From Amorphophallus konjac (taxonomy: Eukaryota > Streptophyta > Magnoliopsida > Alismatales > Araceae), in assembly GCA_022559845.1 (NCBI GenBank), contig CM040124.1, forward strand, positions 71,261,491 to 71,325,490: 64,000 nucleotides of DNA, read 5' to 3'. Each line of letters opens with the position of its first letter. Within the stretch, counting starts at the first letter, position 1. Position numbers and translations under genes: made by a program. Shown one piece after another: positions 43,597-55,539 of this stretch. The notes under the pieces were generated by a model, which saw only the letters and a program-made list of their open reading frames with translations, did not search any database and was not told the origin of the DNA.

Positions 43597-45542
43597 TGTA
43601 GACACGTTAAAATTGACATCATTTTAAGCATATCTCCTATCGTATTACAATGTCCCGATTTGACCCTCAAGTCGACTTATTTGAGTGATTTTTCCCTCAT
43701 TTTTCTTTAATATTCAGCTGTCCTAAGCTTTTCCCCATTTTCTCAATTTTTTTTTGATTTTTCCTGGGTTCTTCTCCAGTTTTTCAAAACTTGTCTGAAT
43801 TAGCGACAGTCCTTTGGTCGCCAATTCCTTTTTGAATGAATGAGCGCCTGCTTGAATTGTCGCCAATTCTTCTGAGTCAACTCATCAATCCGGGGGTGTC
43901 GACCTTGTTAAAATTGCATCCGAGAGACCGGACGCGTTCTTATTTTCCTCTAATTTTGGCTTGAAAATAAATCATGAATGGACTTGCGTCTGGGTGGCCG
44001 CCTTTTCTTTAACGCGTCCTACAGATCAGACGCATCTTTTATTATCTAATTTTATTATATAATTAACGCCTCTTAAAAAAGTGCTGTTTTTATTAAACGC
44101 GTCTGAAAGATCGGACGCGTTCTTGAAACTGCGGCAGCCCCTTCATCACCTATTCCTTTCCTTCGCCTTCTTGAAGAATTAAAGCCTTTCTTCACAGCCA
44201 CTTATTCTTTAATGGGCGACTATCTTGTTGAAGTTAATTCCCATTTTATCTTTAAATAATTACCAAAATTTACAAAATTCATGAACGCGTCTGTCCAGTC
44301 GGACGTGATTTCCTTTTCTAATTTTTGGTAATTTTCTAATTTCCAGAATATTCAAGAAACGCCATCCGTTCGTTCTGTCCCCCATTCTTGAACGTGTCCA
44401 GGAGTCCAGACGCGTTCATCCTTGCCTTAGTTGGAGCATTTAACTCCATCCAAAATTCGTATTAATTCCAAATTGGTGACTGGCCCCTGGATGCCAATTC
44501 TTTTCTAATTTTGGAAAGTCCTCATTCGTCTTAAAATGTCTCAGAATGGGTGACTCTTTGAACTAACATTCATTTAATGGGTGACCACTATGTCAGTCGC
44601 CATTTCTTGTAGAATTCCGAACTCGAGCAAAACCTCCTTCTTTCTCCGTTTTGAGCTCCATTTCCACTTGAGAAAGGGGTCCTAAGGCTTTCCAAGGTTG
44701 AAGGGACTCTTACCCAATATATATCTCTTTTCAAATCTGATTAAAACTTGATTTCCTAATTTCCCTTGGATTAAACTCTGAATTTTGGCCCTATAAATAG
44801 GACCCCTCTCTCCCTTGTGTTTAAGGCTACTCAATCAATTGAAGGGGAGGTGCTGCCGGTTTCAAGGCTCAAGGAGGAAGTCTCCCCATGCCAAAGCTAC
44901 ATCCTTTAGAGGCTTCTTCCCTATTGAAGATCTAAAGCCGTGTAGAAAAATAAATAAGCCTATCTCTTCCCCTTATTCTCTTCTTTTTTGCATTTAGCTC
45001 ATGTTCATGTTCATGCATCATATTCTCTTTTTATTCTTTCCATTATCTCAACCATGTTGAGACCTCCTCTTGTTCAACACTTGCACATCTCCCTCCTATT
45101 TTCATCACATCATATTTTCATACCCTTTTCCATAGGGGTTTAAAACCAAAACACAAACAAGGTGTGTTCTTTTCAATGATTTTCATTGCTTATTCATATG
45201 TGGGATTTGATACTACACACTTGATCTCTAGTCAATATCTTTTTCTTGTTGGTTTGTTATTTTTGTAAGGTTAATCAAGTCAAGAGAAACTCTCTTCGTC
45301 GACCGGCCGATTGGAAGAGAAGGTTCATTCATAATCTCCCCCACACTTAAAGGTATTATTCGCAATCCCTCCTTTGTTTTCATTGTTAATATCTTTTGAG
45401 GTAACCCCTCTGGCGAACACACTCCATTAGCATCCACGCATGCCCTTTTGCTCCCCCTTTTCTATCTCTTTCCCCTTCTTTTCTCCTTATTCATCCATTT
45501 TTGCTAATTAATTTTCCTAAGTGGATTTTTCCATAATCTATA
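43597..45542 (+). repeat. Element J 5' LTR
   Basis: U3 carries several inverted pairs built on AACGCGTCTG. CTATAAATAG at 44791-44800 is the probable TATA box. The first 600 bp differ at many positions from the 3' LTR while the last 900 bp are nearly identical. The 60-codon frame at 44815-44997 just downstream of the TATA box recurs in the 3' LTR but has no recognisable domain. Confidence 0.88.
44791..44800 (+). promoter_or_regulatory. Element J LTR TATA box
   Basis: CCCTATAAATAGGACCCC, a canonical plant TATA context, repeated at 53692-53701 in the 3' LTR. Confidence 0.65.
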
Positions 45543-45545
45543 AAT

Positions 45546-45564
45546 TGACGATCACGGTGGGACC
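45546..45564 (+). promoter_or_regulatory. Element J primer-binding-site-like sequence
   Basis: TGACGATCACGGTGGGACC starts three bases after the LTR end and differs at one position from TGGCGATCACGGTGGGACC in the Tat element at 56775. Both resemble the TGGCGACTC-type primer sites of Tat/Ogre elements but match them only partly, so the tRNA is not identified. Confidence 0.5.
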
Positions 45565-46775
45565 ATCTCTTGTTTTTCATTGATTATCCTTTCCCTTTTG
45601 CACCCACGGTGCACCTCCTTTTGTGCTCCACGTAGCACTCTTTTTATTTTTACACCCCCTCCCACATGTGATTGTTAGTTTGCTTGATTGTTGGAAATTT
45701 CCTTTTTACCTATCCATCTTTCTATTAAAAAAATGAACCTGCCATGCTTCTTTCATGTTCCTATTTGATTGCCATGAGTCATGTGATGAGTTTGTGAGTG
45801 TTTTCCTCTTTTCCATTGGTTTTTCCTCATTTTTCTAACGTTCTGGCTAGTGATAGTTTCTGTGAGCAGAGAATTTGCATCTACACAGTGGGCGCTACTT
45901 CCTGAATTAACGCCCACTGTGACAGGCGTTGTTCCCTAAATTTTTTTTTTAAGGCATCTGGGGGAGGGGACGCGTTCATATCTTTGTAAAAAAAGGGGGG
46001 GGGAGAGCGGCTAGAAAGTGGACGCTAATTCATGAATTAGCGCCCACTGTGACAGTCGCCCATTCCTTGTGTTTTCAAAGAATTCCTTTATTCTGTGATT
46101 TATTTGTATTATCTTCATATATTTCTGTTCATACACTCCATTGTAGGGCATTTGGCTTGGGAGACCTCTCCCTACACTTTTAGGAGACTTTACCCCCCTC
46201 TTGGTTAAAGAAGGACCCGCCATTGAGCACTCCGTCTCATTGGACTGAAAATTCCTAAACCAAGGCCTCCATAAGTCCTCGCACCTGTGAATTCCCTCAC
46301 GGAAGCTAGGCCGGATGTACCTTTGAAGTTCCCCAGGTTTGTTGGCCTATACGTGGTGAGAGAGTGTACCTAGTTGGCATTGAAGCAAACCCACATTGAA
46401 ACTAGGTTCCTACCTTGAGTGAATCACATACTTTGTCAAAAATCATTTAATTCACCAAGGTTCAACTAAAAAAAATCAAGCGTAAACATCCAAATTGTTT
46501 GACATCTTTGCAATTGCCTTGATTGTATATTGCTTGTTTGCATGATGTTTCGCTTTGATAATCAAACCATGATTAATCATAATCACATTCATGAGGATGA
46601 ACAATCTAGCACCTCCTACACTCCTCAATTTCATGGTTCTCACCATAATTTTTCTAAGGGACCACGTCCTCACTCCTATGGTCTTGCCCGATCCATGGGC
46701 AATTTCCAATCTCATGGCCCCTTGCATCTATTGTAAGCCACTACTACCCGGGAACCATCTCCTCCACATGATGAG
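45565..46775 (+). other. Element J 5' untranslated region with inverted repeats
   Basis: CACAGTGGGCG (45884-45894) and CGCCCACTGTG (45911-45921) form a perfect 11-bp hairpin; a near-perfect palindrome ACGCTAATTCATGAATTAGCG lies near 46023-46043. GCGCCCACTGTGACAG recurs. No convincing coding region. Confidence 0.5.
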
Positions 46776-48716
46776 ATGGTTTTCCAAGTCTTACAGGCAT
46801 TAGATCATCTCACCCCTCAACAAATCCAAGCCCTTAAGGCCAATGTTGAGGGTGCATCTTCTCCTTCTCATCCTCCTTCTATCCACACTCGGGTGGCCCA
46901 TCACCCGCCTCCCTCTTCTATTCACACTCCCGCTCGGGTGGCCCATCACTTGCCTCTCTTTTCTCATCCGCCTTCTTCTACGCATACTCCTCCTCGGGTA
47001 ATACAGCATCCGCCTCCTTCTATTCCTCCTCCTTCAGGGCCCCAAGGCCCACATATTCCTTGCACCCCAGCCCGACCGGGTCCTTTTGGCGGTCAATCCC
47101 TTTATTCTCTACGGCCTTCATGTCAAGTTGCCCCTCCAAGGCCATCGTGCCAACCCTCTGTTTTTCAAGTCACGCCCCTCCAACAAACTCTTCTTAATAA
47201 AATTACTTCAATGGAGGAACAATTGAAGAGGGTCACAAGCCCGTGGCCCGCTCCTCCTCCTCCTCCTCAAGTCAATACTCTTCATGCTTTTATGAATAAC
47301 ATCACCAAGATGGTAAAGATTGGAAGGAGAGGAGAGATAATGACATCAACGATCTAAGTGAGCAAGATATTTTGACAAGTGTTAATGATCAAGTAGACGT
47401 CATCCACCCTCCACCCATCCACACCATTCATTCATATAGCCCCACGCCTCTGCATTCGCATTCACCAAATCCTTCACAATATACACCTCCACCACCCATT
47501 ATTACGCCTCCACCATGGCGTCCACTTGAATTAAATGATGATGAAGAGTTGGAAGTTCTTTATGAAAAGTTGAAGATGGCACAAGATGTTGAAGACTTTC
47601 AAGTGATACCTACTTCGAGTTTCTTTCGTTTTCCTCTCCTTCCATTTCCAGTCGATGAACCCCCTACTCAGGATAATGCCACCGTCCCCAATCCTATTTA
47701 TGAAACCAATTGGTGCTATGATGATGGGTTGATACTTCAATCGCCCGCACCGGTGCACCATGACCCCTCCCTTACCTTCAATCCTTCACGCCCTACCAAA
47801 ATATGACGTTTCCTATGCACCAAACCCCCTCCTTTTACACCTCCAAATACCACACCTTTAACTTCCACCAAGATCTCCGAGCCCTCCAACGATTCCCCTC
47901 CAACCATTTTGCCTCCATCAACAACTTCACCACCGGCCTCGATTGAGCCTTCCACCAAGCCCACAGAGCTTGCTGCTTCTCCTATTTCCAAACCAATCAA
48001 CTCTCCATTGCCACTACCTCGTCCCTCCACTATCCTTATAACCCCAAAGCCAATTACTCCTAACCCCACTTTGCCTAACCCACCACTTAAAACTTTTTCC
48101 TAAACCCATGGCAAATCCTGAGTAGGGTCCGCCTCCTTTTGCACTCGAGCCAACCCCATCCGCTTCCGAGCAAGGAGAGAAGCTTGTTATTTTTGAACCC
48201 TTGCTTTTACCTACCCTTTCAATAACACATTCCATTAAACCTCCATCACTCACTAAGCCTACCGCTTCCATCCCGCCTCCTTCCACTCGGAGTGGGTGTG
48301 TGTCTACAAGCACATGTGCTGAGGGTGATGTTCAAGAGCCGGGCAAGAAGGATTTGACCTTGTCTATGCTGTTCAAGAATCAAGATTTCATTTGCCGGAT
48401 GTTGATCCGTGTCATTGTGCTGGGCATCTTCGAGAATGCCACCTCTCCATTAAAGCTCACCATAAAAAGTTCTCAAGAATTGATGCCATGTCGGCCCAAG
48501 GCCAACATTATTCACGTCACTTTACTTGTTGGCCGGGATATTTTTGTTGTTCTCATTACCCCTTATTCCATCATTATACAAATTCTTAATAAGGGGTTCT
48601 TTTCTTGCATTACCATAATAGATTTTGCTACCAATGTGGGCAATCGCGCATTATTGCCATTCACTGAGCTGTTGGGCCGAGCACTTTCTATGCCATGGAG
48701 GAGCAGGCTTTCTTAA
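46776..48716 (+). pseudogene. Proline-rich, possibly gag-like remnants of element J
   Basis: Three frames in different phases (46776-47357, 47372-47806, 48201-48716). The first has HLTPQQIQALKANVEG followed by repeated SIHTPARVAHH-type proline and histidine strings; the second ends with an acidic LNDDEELEVLYEKLKMAQD segment. No zinc knuckle, protease or polymerase motif was found. Position after the primer site suggests the remains of a gag or extra ORF. Function not assignable. Confidence 0.35.
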
Positions 48717-48842
48717 GGGCCTTCCACTAATTCATTCACCCCGTATTCTATTTCACCCACATTTTTATCAACCACCAATTTCTCATTATGGGCCGCCCGT
48801 TGGGTAAGGAGGGGGTCCTCATCCTCTCACCTCTTATGTTCT

Positions 48843-49590
48843 GTGCATTCCATGCATCCATCATATTCAATGCATTTCATGCACCTGCATTCCTTCTTTC
48901 CCGGGTTTCCAAACCTGTATCTTCCCCGTCTTCCGGCACCTCCGAATTATTCTCTCTCCCTAGGGCATCGCGTCCCTTCTCACTCTATTCCTCCGGAGCC
49001 TTTGGACGTTTTGTCTCTCCCCATTAGCTCCTTTTGGCATTGCGCCCCCTCCGATTTCCTTCATCTGGAATCTTCGGATTTTCTATCTCTTCTTTTCGGG
49101 TATTTTGCTCCCTCCTATTCTCTCCTTTCGGAACCTATGGATTTATCTCTTTCCCTAGGGCATCGTGCCCTCTCCAATTTTTCTCCTCCGGAACCTCCAG
49201 ATTTCTCGCCGATTCTCCTTGGGCAATGCGGCCCATGGTGTCTTCCTCCTCCGAAACCTCCAGATCTTTCCCATTCTATCTCTCTTAATTCACCTCCATC
49301 TCTGGAACCTCTGGATTCCTTTCTCCTCCCAGGGCATCGCACCCCTTTCTATCTTCTCCCTCCGGAACCTCTGGATCTTTTCTTCCGATTTATCTTCCTA
49401 CTCCTCTAGGACATCCCGTCCTTAGTTATTTTTCTCCTTTTAAATCATCTCTTTCCATACCTTTTCCTAGGGCATCGCCTCCCTCAGTACTCTATTCCTC
49501 CGGAACCTCCGGATCCTCTCCCGCATGATTCTCCCCCTTTGCCTCCAGACCCTCCGGATCTGCCTCTCTCCATTTACCAATTTCTTCTCT
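48843..49590 (+). repeat. Degenerate coding-type tandem repeat, about 60 bp
   Basis: Units of the form CCTCCGGAACCTCTGGATCT followed by TCTCTCCCTAGGGCATCGCG recur about every 57-66 bp (GGGCATCG near 48962, 49159, 49332 and 49469, with weaker copies between). One frame (48843-49409) reads them as about ten units resembling PPEPLDLSLSLGHRAPS. The unit is near a multiple of three, so the open frame of 188 codons may have been coding once. Confidence 0.6.
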
Positions 49591-52494
49591 TAATTTCTCC
49601 CGATCCCAGGTCTAACCCGACTTCTTCCACCTCAATTGCTTTGGGCATCTACCCTTTCTCACACTATTTTTGAGGCTTTAGTCCTCACTCCTCTTTATCT
49701 TAACTCCCTTTTCCTTCTGTAGACCTTTTATGTGATCATGGTTTTTGCGCCTTAGTAAGGGAGCACTAGCCCTCACCACTTTTCCTTTTCTCCTTATTTC
49801 GTCTGAGTCTGGTCTAGACACCGTTCCTTCTTGTTAAGCCATTTTCGAAAACTTTGCTTCCTTCTTTCTATCTGTCATGTGGACACAAATCCCATGTTCA
49901 TCAAGATCACCTCCGACAGCCCCTTCTACAAAGGTCGCAAGGTAACGTATGTGCGTAAGTATGCATTATTATGATTTCATTATCTCATTCATTCTCCATG
50001 CATGGTTTTCAAAATGAAGTGCTTCTTAAACTTGATTAAGAGTGGTTGTTTTAGGCCTTTATCCTAGCTCTTTGCTTAATTTAAAGTCAAAAATAGTCTT
50101 TAGGCTTGCTTTTGCAGCACTCTTTGGCTATAAGAATCCCGTGCTGGGAGTTCGGTATTCTCTCCCCTCTCATTAAGGGCAACCCTTAGCTGGGCACCGT
50201 ACACACTTCACGGCGTCCTTAGCCATCTCCTTCGATAAAACATCGTTGCTACTTGGGCCATGCTCGAGGGCACAATGTCTTTTTCTCTTCTCCACTCGGC
50301 TGAAATATGGTGATAGAGATAGTCTGGGCCAAGCAACCAACCTAAGCACACCCCGACAAGAGGAAGTCTCAAATAGGGGTAGTCTATTATGACCTCATTC
50401 TCAAATTTTCAAGTCTCAATTGTAATATCTCTCAAGTCTAAGGGACACAAAAGAGCAAAATGAAGATCAAATGAAAAAATGAGCAAAATCAAAAGGAAAA
50501 ATCTAAAATTTTTGGCATGGCGAGATGGCAATACAGTTTTCCCGCGGGATGTTATGAGCCCAGTCGTATGCGTGCCTATAAGAGAATTTAAGGTTCGATG
50601 ATATGACACAAAGCCCCAGTGCAACAGACCGAATCTCTAGGGGTCGTGCTATGGACGGAAGTTAAACCTGATGTCTTCTTAACTCATACCAAGCTTGTCC
50701 CCAATTTTTCTTCTCTTCTCCCTCTAAGACCGAGTGTTTCTCGGGTATGGCCATGGTAGGGGCACCGTTAGCCAAGCGCAGCCGGTTATAGGGCGTCCCC
50801 CTCAATGCACGCCTTGCTTCGGGCAATTCTTAGCGAAATGGGAAGGAACAGGGACCCCTAGCCAGTGATTTAAGTCCTCCTTTGATGCTTCATTAGCAAC
50901 GTCTAAACCAAAAAAATCCCAAACAAAAGTTGAATATTTCCAAAATCCAAAAAAAGTTGAATATTACAAAAATCTAAAAAAAGTTGAATATTTTCAAAAT
51001 CCAAAAAAATCAAATATTTCAAAAATCCATAAAAATTTGAATACCTTTTCAAAACTCATAAAAATTTGCATATTTCAAAAAAAATGCATTATATTTTCTG
51101 ATGGTGTTGTGTCTACAGGGACAACTTTTGCAAGGACTAAAGACACGGGATGAGTCCTCTCCATTCATTGTTATCAATCTTTTGATTATTCCCTATGTTT
51201 TGACCACTCTGGGCATCATCAATCTATCACTTCCAAATCTTTCTAAATGACTCTTACTCTTTTAACTTGATCACTCCTGCCGCTCTGGGCATTACTTGAT
51301 CTTGATCATCCAACCTCAACTCACGGTTAGCCAAGTTGTCATCCTCATGACAAACAACAAACAATGATGCTTTGCTTGTTTCACGTTTCAATGCAATCTC
51401 TGCTATGATATTCAATGCAGTGCTATGCTTCACTTGTTTAACATTATTCATGTTGTGGCTGCTATACTTTATTACTATTCATTGCTTGTTATGCTTCATT
51501 ATATCTTGGCTAATCAACTTTTGAGTGTAGGAAGAAGCTTTGGTCCCACCGCCTGGGCATCATTCTTGTCCCATGTTGACTGCATCGCATTGCATTTCCC
51601 AGTTCCCTCATGCTGATTGCCTTCACCATCTCCCTTGTATGCATTTTTACTATATGTTATCTACGCTATTAGATTATATCAAGGACCTTGTGACTTTGGC
51701 AAATCTAGAATTTGAGTTCCCCTTCATCAAAAATAATGATGATTTCAGAGGAATTTTAGTAATACGGATAGACCGTTGAGCAGTCCAAGACAAGGGACGA
51801 TGATTCCCTTTTTGCGAGTTGGTGCGCGGATAAACGGGCTTCGGCTTAGTATCAGCTCACAAAATTGATTTCTTGACTCAGTATAGGTAGCTTAACAATA
51901 TTATCCTTGATTACTTTCTATTTTTAATTTATTTTAATTTCTCCTTTTAAACCTAGCATGCAGTCATGTAGGACTTTGAATTAACTTTGGAAAATCATTC
52001 TAATAAACTCAATTCTGAAGGTCAATTGATCATTAATTTCAAGATAAGAGATATTCCATGTCGAATTTTACCCCCAGTTCGCCTTGTTGCCGTTTTGGGC
52101 TGTTTCCTCAAAAACTCCCTTGTTTGGATTTCTATCCTTTTATTTCAATCATTTTCCTTTGATCCACCTTGGTTGCAACACGTCCACATTGGCTGGTAAC
52201 CGCTCTCCAAAGGTGAAACCTACAGGTTTGTGACTTGGGGTACTTCCACCGCGCTGGAAGTTGATCGCCTTCTTTTATTCTCTCCTTTCTGCGCGCGTGC
52301 ACACTTCTTCCTTTATCCAAACAATCGTTACTTTCATTGAATCTCCTCAAGATTGCATCATCTCGAGCTTTTGACTCAATTCTCATCAAGTGATGTTAAT
52401 TGTGTGTCTCATCACACCTTGGCATCTACTTTTCAGTTTGTTCCGCTCCATTTCATTTCACTCCCTTCCGTGTTACTCCCTTGCAAAGTAGATG
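49591..52494 (+). other. Element J 3' non-coding region
   Basis: No recognisable gene. From about 50930 to 51090 an AT-rich block repeats AAAATCCAAAAAAAGTTGAAT-like units of about 30 bp. The remainder has scattered short frames. The length suits the long 3' region typical of Tat-type elements. Confidence 0.4.
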
Positions 52495-52509
52495 CCAAGG
52501 CGGGGTAGT
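52495..52509 (+). other. Element J polypurine-like tract
   Basis: CCAAGGCGGGGTAGT immediately before the 3' LTR. Only moderately purine-rich. Confidence 0.4.
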
Positions 52510-54444
52510 TGTAGAAACGTTAAATTGACATCATTTTGAGCATATCTCTTATCGCATTGCGATGCCCCGATTTGACCCTTAAATCGACTTATTTGAGCAA
52601 TTTTTTTTCTCTTTTTTCTTGAATATTCAGCTTTCCTAAGCTTTTCCCTAATTTTCCCATTTTTCCTAGGATTTTCGCCAATTTTTTGAAACTTTTCTGA
52701 ATTAGTGACAGTCCTTTGGTCACCAATTCCTTTTTGAAAGAATGAGCGCTTGCTTGAATTATCGTCAATTCTTCTGAGTCGACGCATCAATCCGGGGGTG
52801 TCGACCTTGTTAAAATTGCGTCCGAGAGACTGGACATGTTCTTATTTTCCCTTATTTTTAGCTTGTAAATAAATCATGAATGGACGTCCGTCTGGGTGGG
52901 CACCTTTTCGTTAATGTGTCCTATAGACCAGACGCGTCTTCTATCATCTATTTTTATTATATAATTAACACCTCTTAAAAGGGCGCTATTTTTATTAAGC
53001 GTGTCTGACAGAACGAACGTGTTCTTGAAATTGTGGTAGCCCCTTCGTCGCATATTCCTTTCCTTCACCTTCTTGAAGAATTAACGCCTTTCTTTACAGC
53101 CGCTTATTCTTTAATGGGCGACTATCTTGTTGAAGTTAATTCCCATTTTATCTTTAAATAATTACCAAAATTTACAAAATTCATGAACGCGTCTGTCCAG
53201 TCGGACGTGATTTCCTTTTCTAATTTTTGGTATCTTTCTAATTTCTAGAATATTCAAGAAACGGCGTCCGTTCGTTCTGTCCCCCATTCTTGAACGCGTC
53301 CAGGAGTCCAGACGCGTTCATCCTTGCCTTAGTTGGAGCATTTAACTCCTTCCAAAATTCATATTAATTCCAAATTGGTGACTGGCCCGTGGATGCCAAT
53401 TCTTTTCTAATTTTGGAAAGTCCTCATTCGTCTTAAAATGTCTCAGAATGGGTGACTCTTTGAACTAACATTCATTTAATGCGTGACCACTATGTCAGTC
53501 GCCATTTCTTGTAGAATTCCGAACTCGAGCAAAACCTCCTTCTTTCTCCGTTTTGAGCTCCATTTCCACTTGGGAAAGGGGTCCTAAGGCTTTCCAAGGT
53601 TGAAGGGACTCTTACCCAATATATATCTCTTTTCAAATCTGATTAAAACTTGATTTCCTAATTTCCCTTGGATTAAACTCTGAATTTTGGCCCTATAAAT
53701 AGGACCCCTCTCTCCCTTGTGTTTAAGGCTACTCAATCAATTGAAGGGGAGGTGCTGCCGGTTTCAAGGCTCAAGGAGGAAGTCTCCCCATGCCAAAGCT
53801 ACATCCTTTAGAGGCTTCTTCCCTATTGAAGATCTAAAGCCATGTAGAAAAATAAATAAGCCTATCTCTTCCCCTTATTCTCTTATTTTTTGCATTTAGC
53901 TCATGTTCATGTTCATGCATCATATTCTCTTTTTATTCTTTCCATTATCTCAACCATGTTGAGACCTCCTCTTGTTCAACACTTGCACATCTCCCTCCTA
54001 TTTTCATCACATCATATTTTCATACCCTTTTCCATAGGGGTTTAAAACCAAAACACAAACAAGGTGTGTTCTTTTCAATGATTTTCATTGCTTATTCATA
54101 TGTGGGATTTGATACTACACACTTGATCTCTAGTCAATATCTTTTTCTTGTTGGTTTGTTATTTTTGTAAGGTTAATCAAGTCAAGAGAAACTCTCTTCG
54201 TCGACCGACCGATTGGAAGAGAAGGTTCATTCATAATCTCCCCCACACTTAAAGGTATTATTCGCAATCCCTCCTTTGTTTTCATTGTTAATATCTTTTG
54301 AGGTAACCCCTCTGGCGAACACACTCCATTAGCATCCACGCATGCCCTTTTGCTCCCCCTTTTCTATCTCTTTCCCCTTCTTTTCTCCTTATTCATCCAT
54401 TTTTGCTAATTAATTTTCCTAAGTGGATTTTTCCATAATCTACA
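52510..54444 (+). repeat. Element J 3' LTR
   Basis: TGTAGAAACG to TCTACA. Collinear with the 5' LTR; strongly diverged over the first 600 bp and nearly identical afterwards. Followed by GTCGG and the interrupted 128-bp repeat. Confidence 0.88.
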
Positions 54445-54790
54445 GTCGGTGCGGGGATAACGCCAGTGCAAAGGAGATGGTTTGCGCACCGATGCGGACA
54501 TAAGGTCTAGCATGGTGGTGAGTATGCAAATGTCGGCTAGGGCCCGAAGCCTTTTGCCGAAGGATGTATATTCGCGGGCGAGGGGATAATGCCTGCGCAA
54601 CGGAAAAGGTTTTATGCACCAATGCAGTCGTAAGGTCCAAGTCGACGATGAGAGTTGTAATAAATTTCAGCTTGGGCAAGAAGCCTTTCGCCAAAGGAGG
54701 GTTACTCGCGGGCGTGGGGATAATGCCAGCGCAAAAGAAAAAAGTTTTATGCACTGATGCGGACGTATGGTCCAAGTTGGCGATGAAATA
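54445..54790. repeat. 128-bp minisatellite, right part (about 3 copies)
   Basis: GGCTAGGGCCCGAAGCCTTT at about 54535 and CTTGGGCAAGAAGCC at 54671 continue the array that stops at 43596. Total about eight copies before element J arrived. Confidence 0.85.
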
Positions 54791-54950
54791 GCAGTCCAGT
54801 GGAACCATGTAGGGGTTCTTGGGACCCTCACAATTTTGTGTATTTGGATATCAATCGCGACGCGGACCAATAGGCTAGGGCCAGTTTGAGCTAGGTATGT
54901 GTTTCATAGAGCTCGGCCAGGGCGGAGCGCCACTGGACCAGGTTAAATTT

Positions 54951-55539
54951 TGATCATTCTTCAAACGCCGATAAGGCTGCATGATATAGCTTCAGGTGTT
55001 TCCCATTGAGAGGGGAGAACTGAACTACACCCTTATGATCTACAAGGACATAAGCACCACCCTCGTAGACCCGATGAACAACATACGGACCTACCCAATT
55101 TTCAGTCAACTTTCCCTTGGGGTTGGCCACCATTACTTCCCTTCTTTTGACCATTACTGGGTCACCTTTCTTGAATTCTCGCTCTTTGACTAGCTTATCG
55201 AAAGCACGGGCCATGCAAGCTTTGTATAGTTGGATATTCTGTTGTTCTCGGAGTCGTCTCCCCTCGAGTTCAGTGAGCTCCTACAGTCTTCTTTCCACGT
55301 TTGCTTGTTCGCCATTGGGCAACCGATGCTCAATAGCAATTTGCAAGGATGGAACCTCTAGCTCTATTGGTACCACAGCCTCTGAACCATACACCAGGGA
55401 GAATGGTGAACAGCCGGTTGGGGTCTTGTAGACGGTACGATATGCCCATAATGCCTCGTACATTCTCTCTTCCCATTCCTTCTTATTGGCATTGACGGTC
55501 TTTGCTAGCAGGGTACAGAGGGTTTTATTGAATGCCTCT
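54951..55539 (-). pseudogene. Tat-lineage integrase, C-terminal half (outer element)
   Basis: Minus strand, single phase, interrupted by one TAG (55278-55280). It encodes EALWAYRTVYKTPTGCSPFS and LVYGSEAVVPIELEVPSL, the region after the integrase catalytic core, then ARAFDKLVKEREFKKGDPV and the C-terminal NWVGPYVVHRVYEGGAYVL fold, ending at a stop near 54951. The pattern is that of Tat/Athila-group Ty3/gypsy integrases, without a chromodomain. The upstream part is cut off by the LTR inserted at 55540. The minisatellites and the antisense PMD gene lie downstream in minus sense, as in Tat/Ogre elements. Confidence 0.82.

Larger units (their letters stand above)
43597..54444 (+). mobile_element. 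Element J: Tat-like LTR retrotransposon, probably non-autonomous
   Basis: Direct LTRs of 1946 and 1935 bp begin TGTAGA and end TCTATA or TCTACA. The interrupted 128-bp repeat resumes exactly after the 3' LTR. The flanking 5-mers ACCGG and GTCGG match at three of five positions, consistent with an old target duplication. After the 5' LTR a primer-site-like TGACGATCACGGTGGGACC is nearly the same as the one in the Tat element at 56775. The inner 7 kb contain proline-rich frames but no protease, reverse transcriptase or integrase that I can recognise. Confidence 0.85.

Noticed and set aside
44815..44997. 60-codon frame just after the TATA box of both J LTRs
   Set aside because: Its conservation can be explained by the recent conversion of the 3' half of the LTRs; no recognisable domain. 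Could be a leader peptide but unsupported.
48388..48720. Cys/His-rich frames in element J as a zinc knuckle or host zinc finger
   Set aside because: Spacing of Cys and His fits neither CCHC nor C2H2 patterns.
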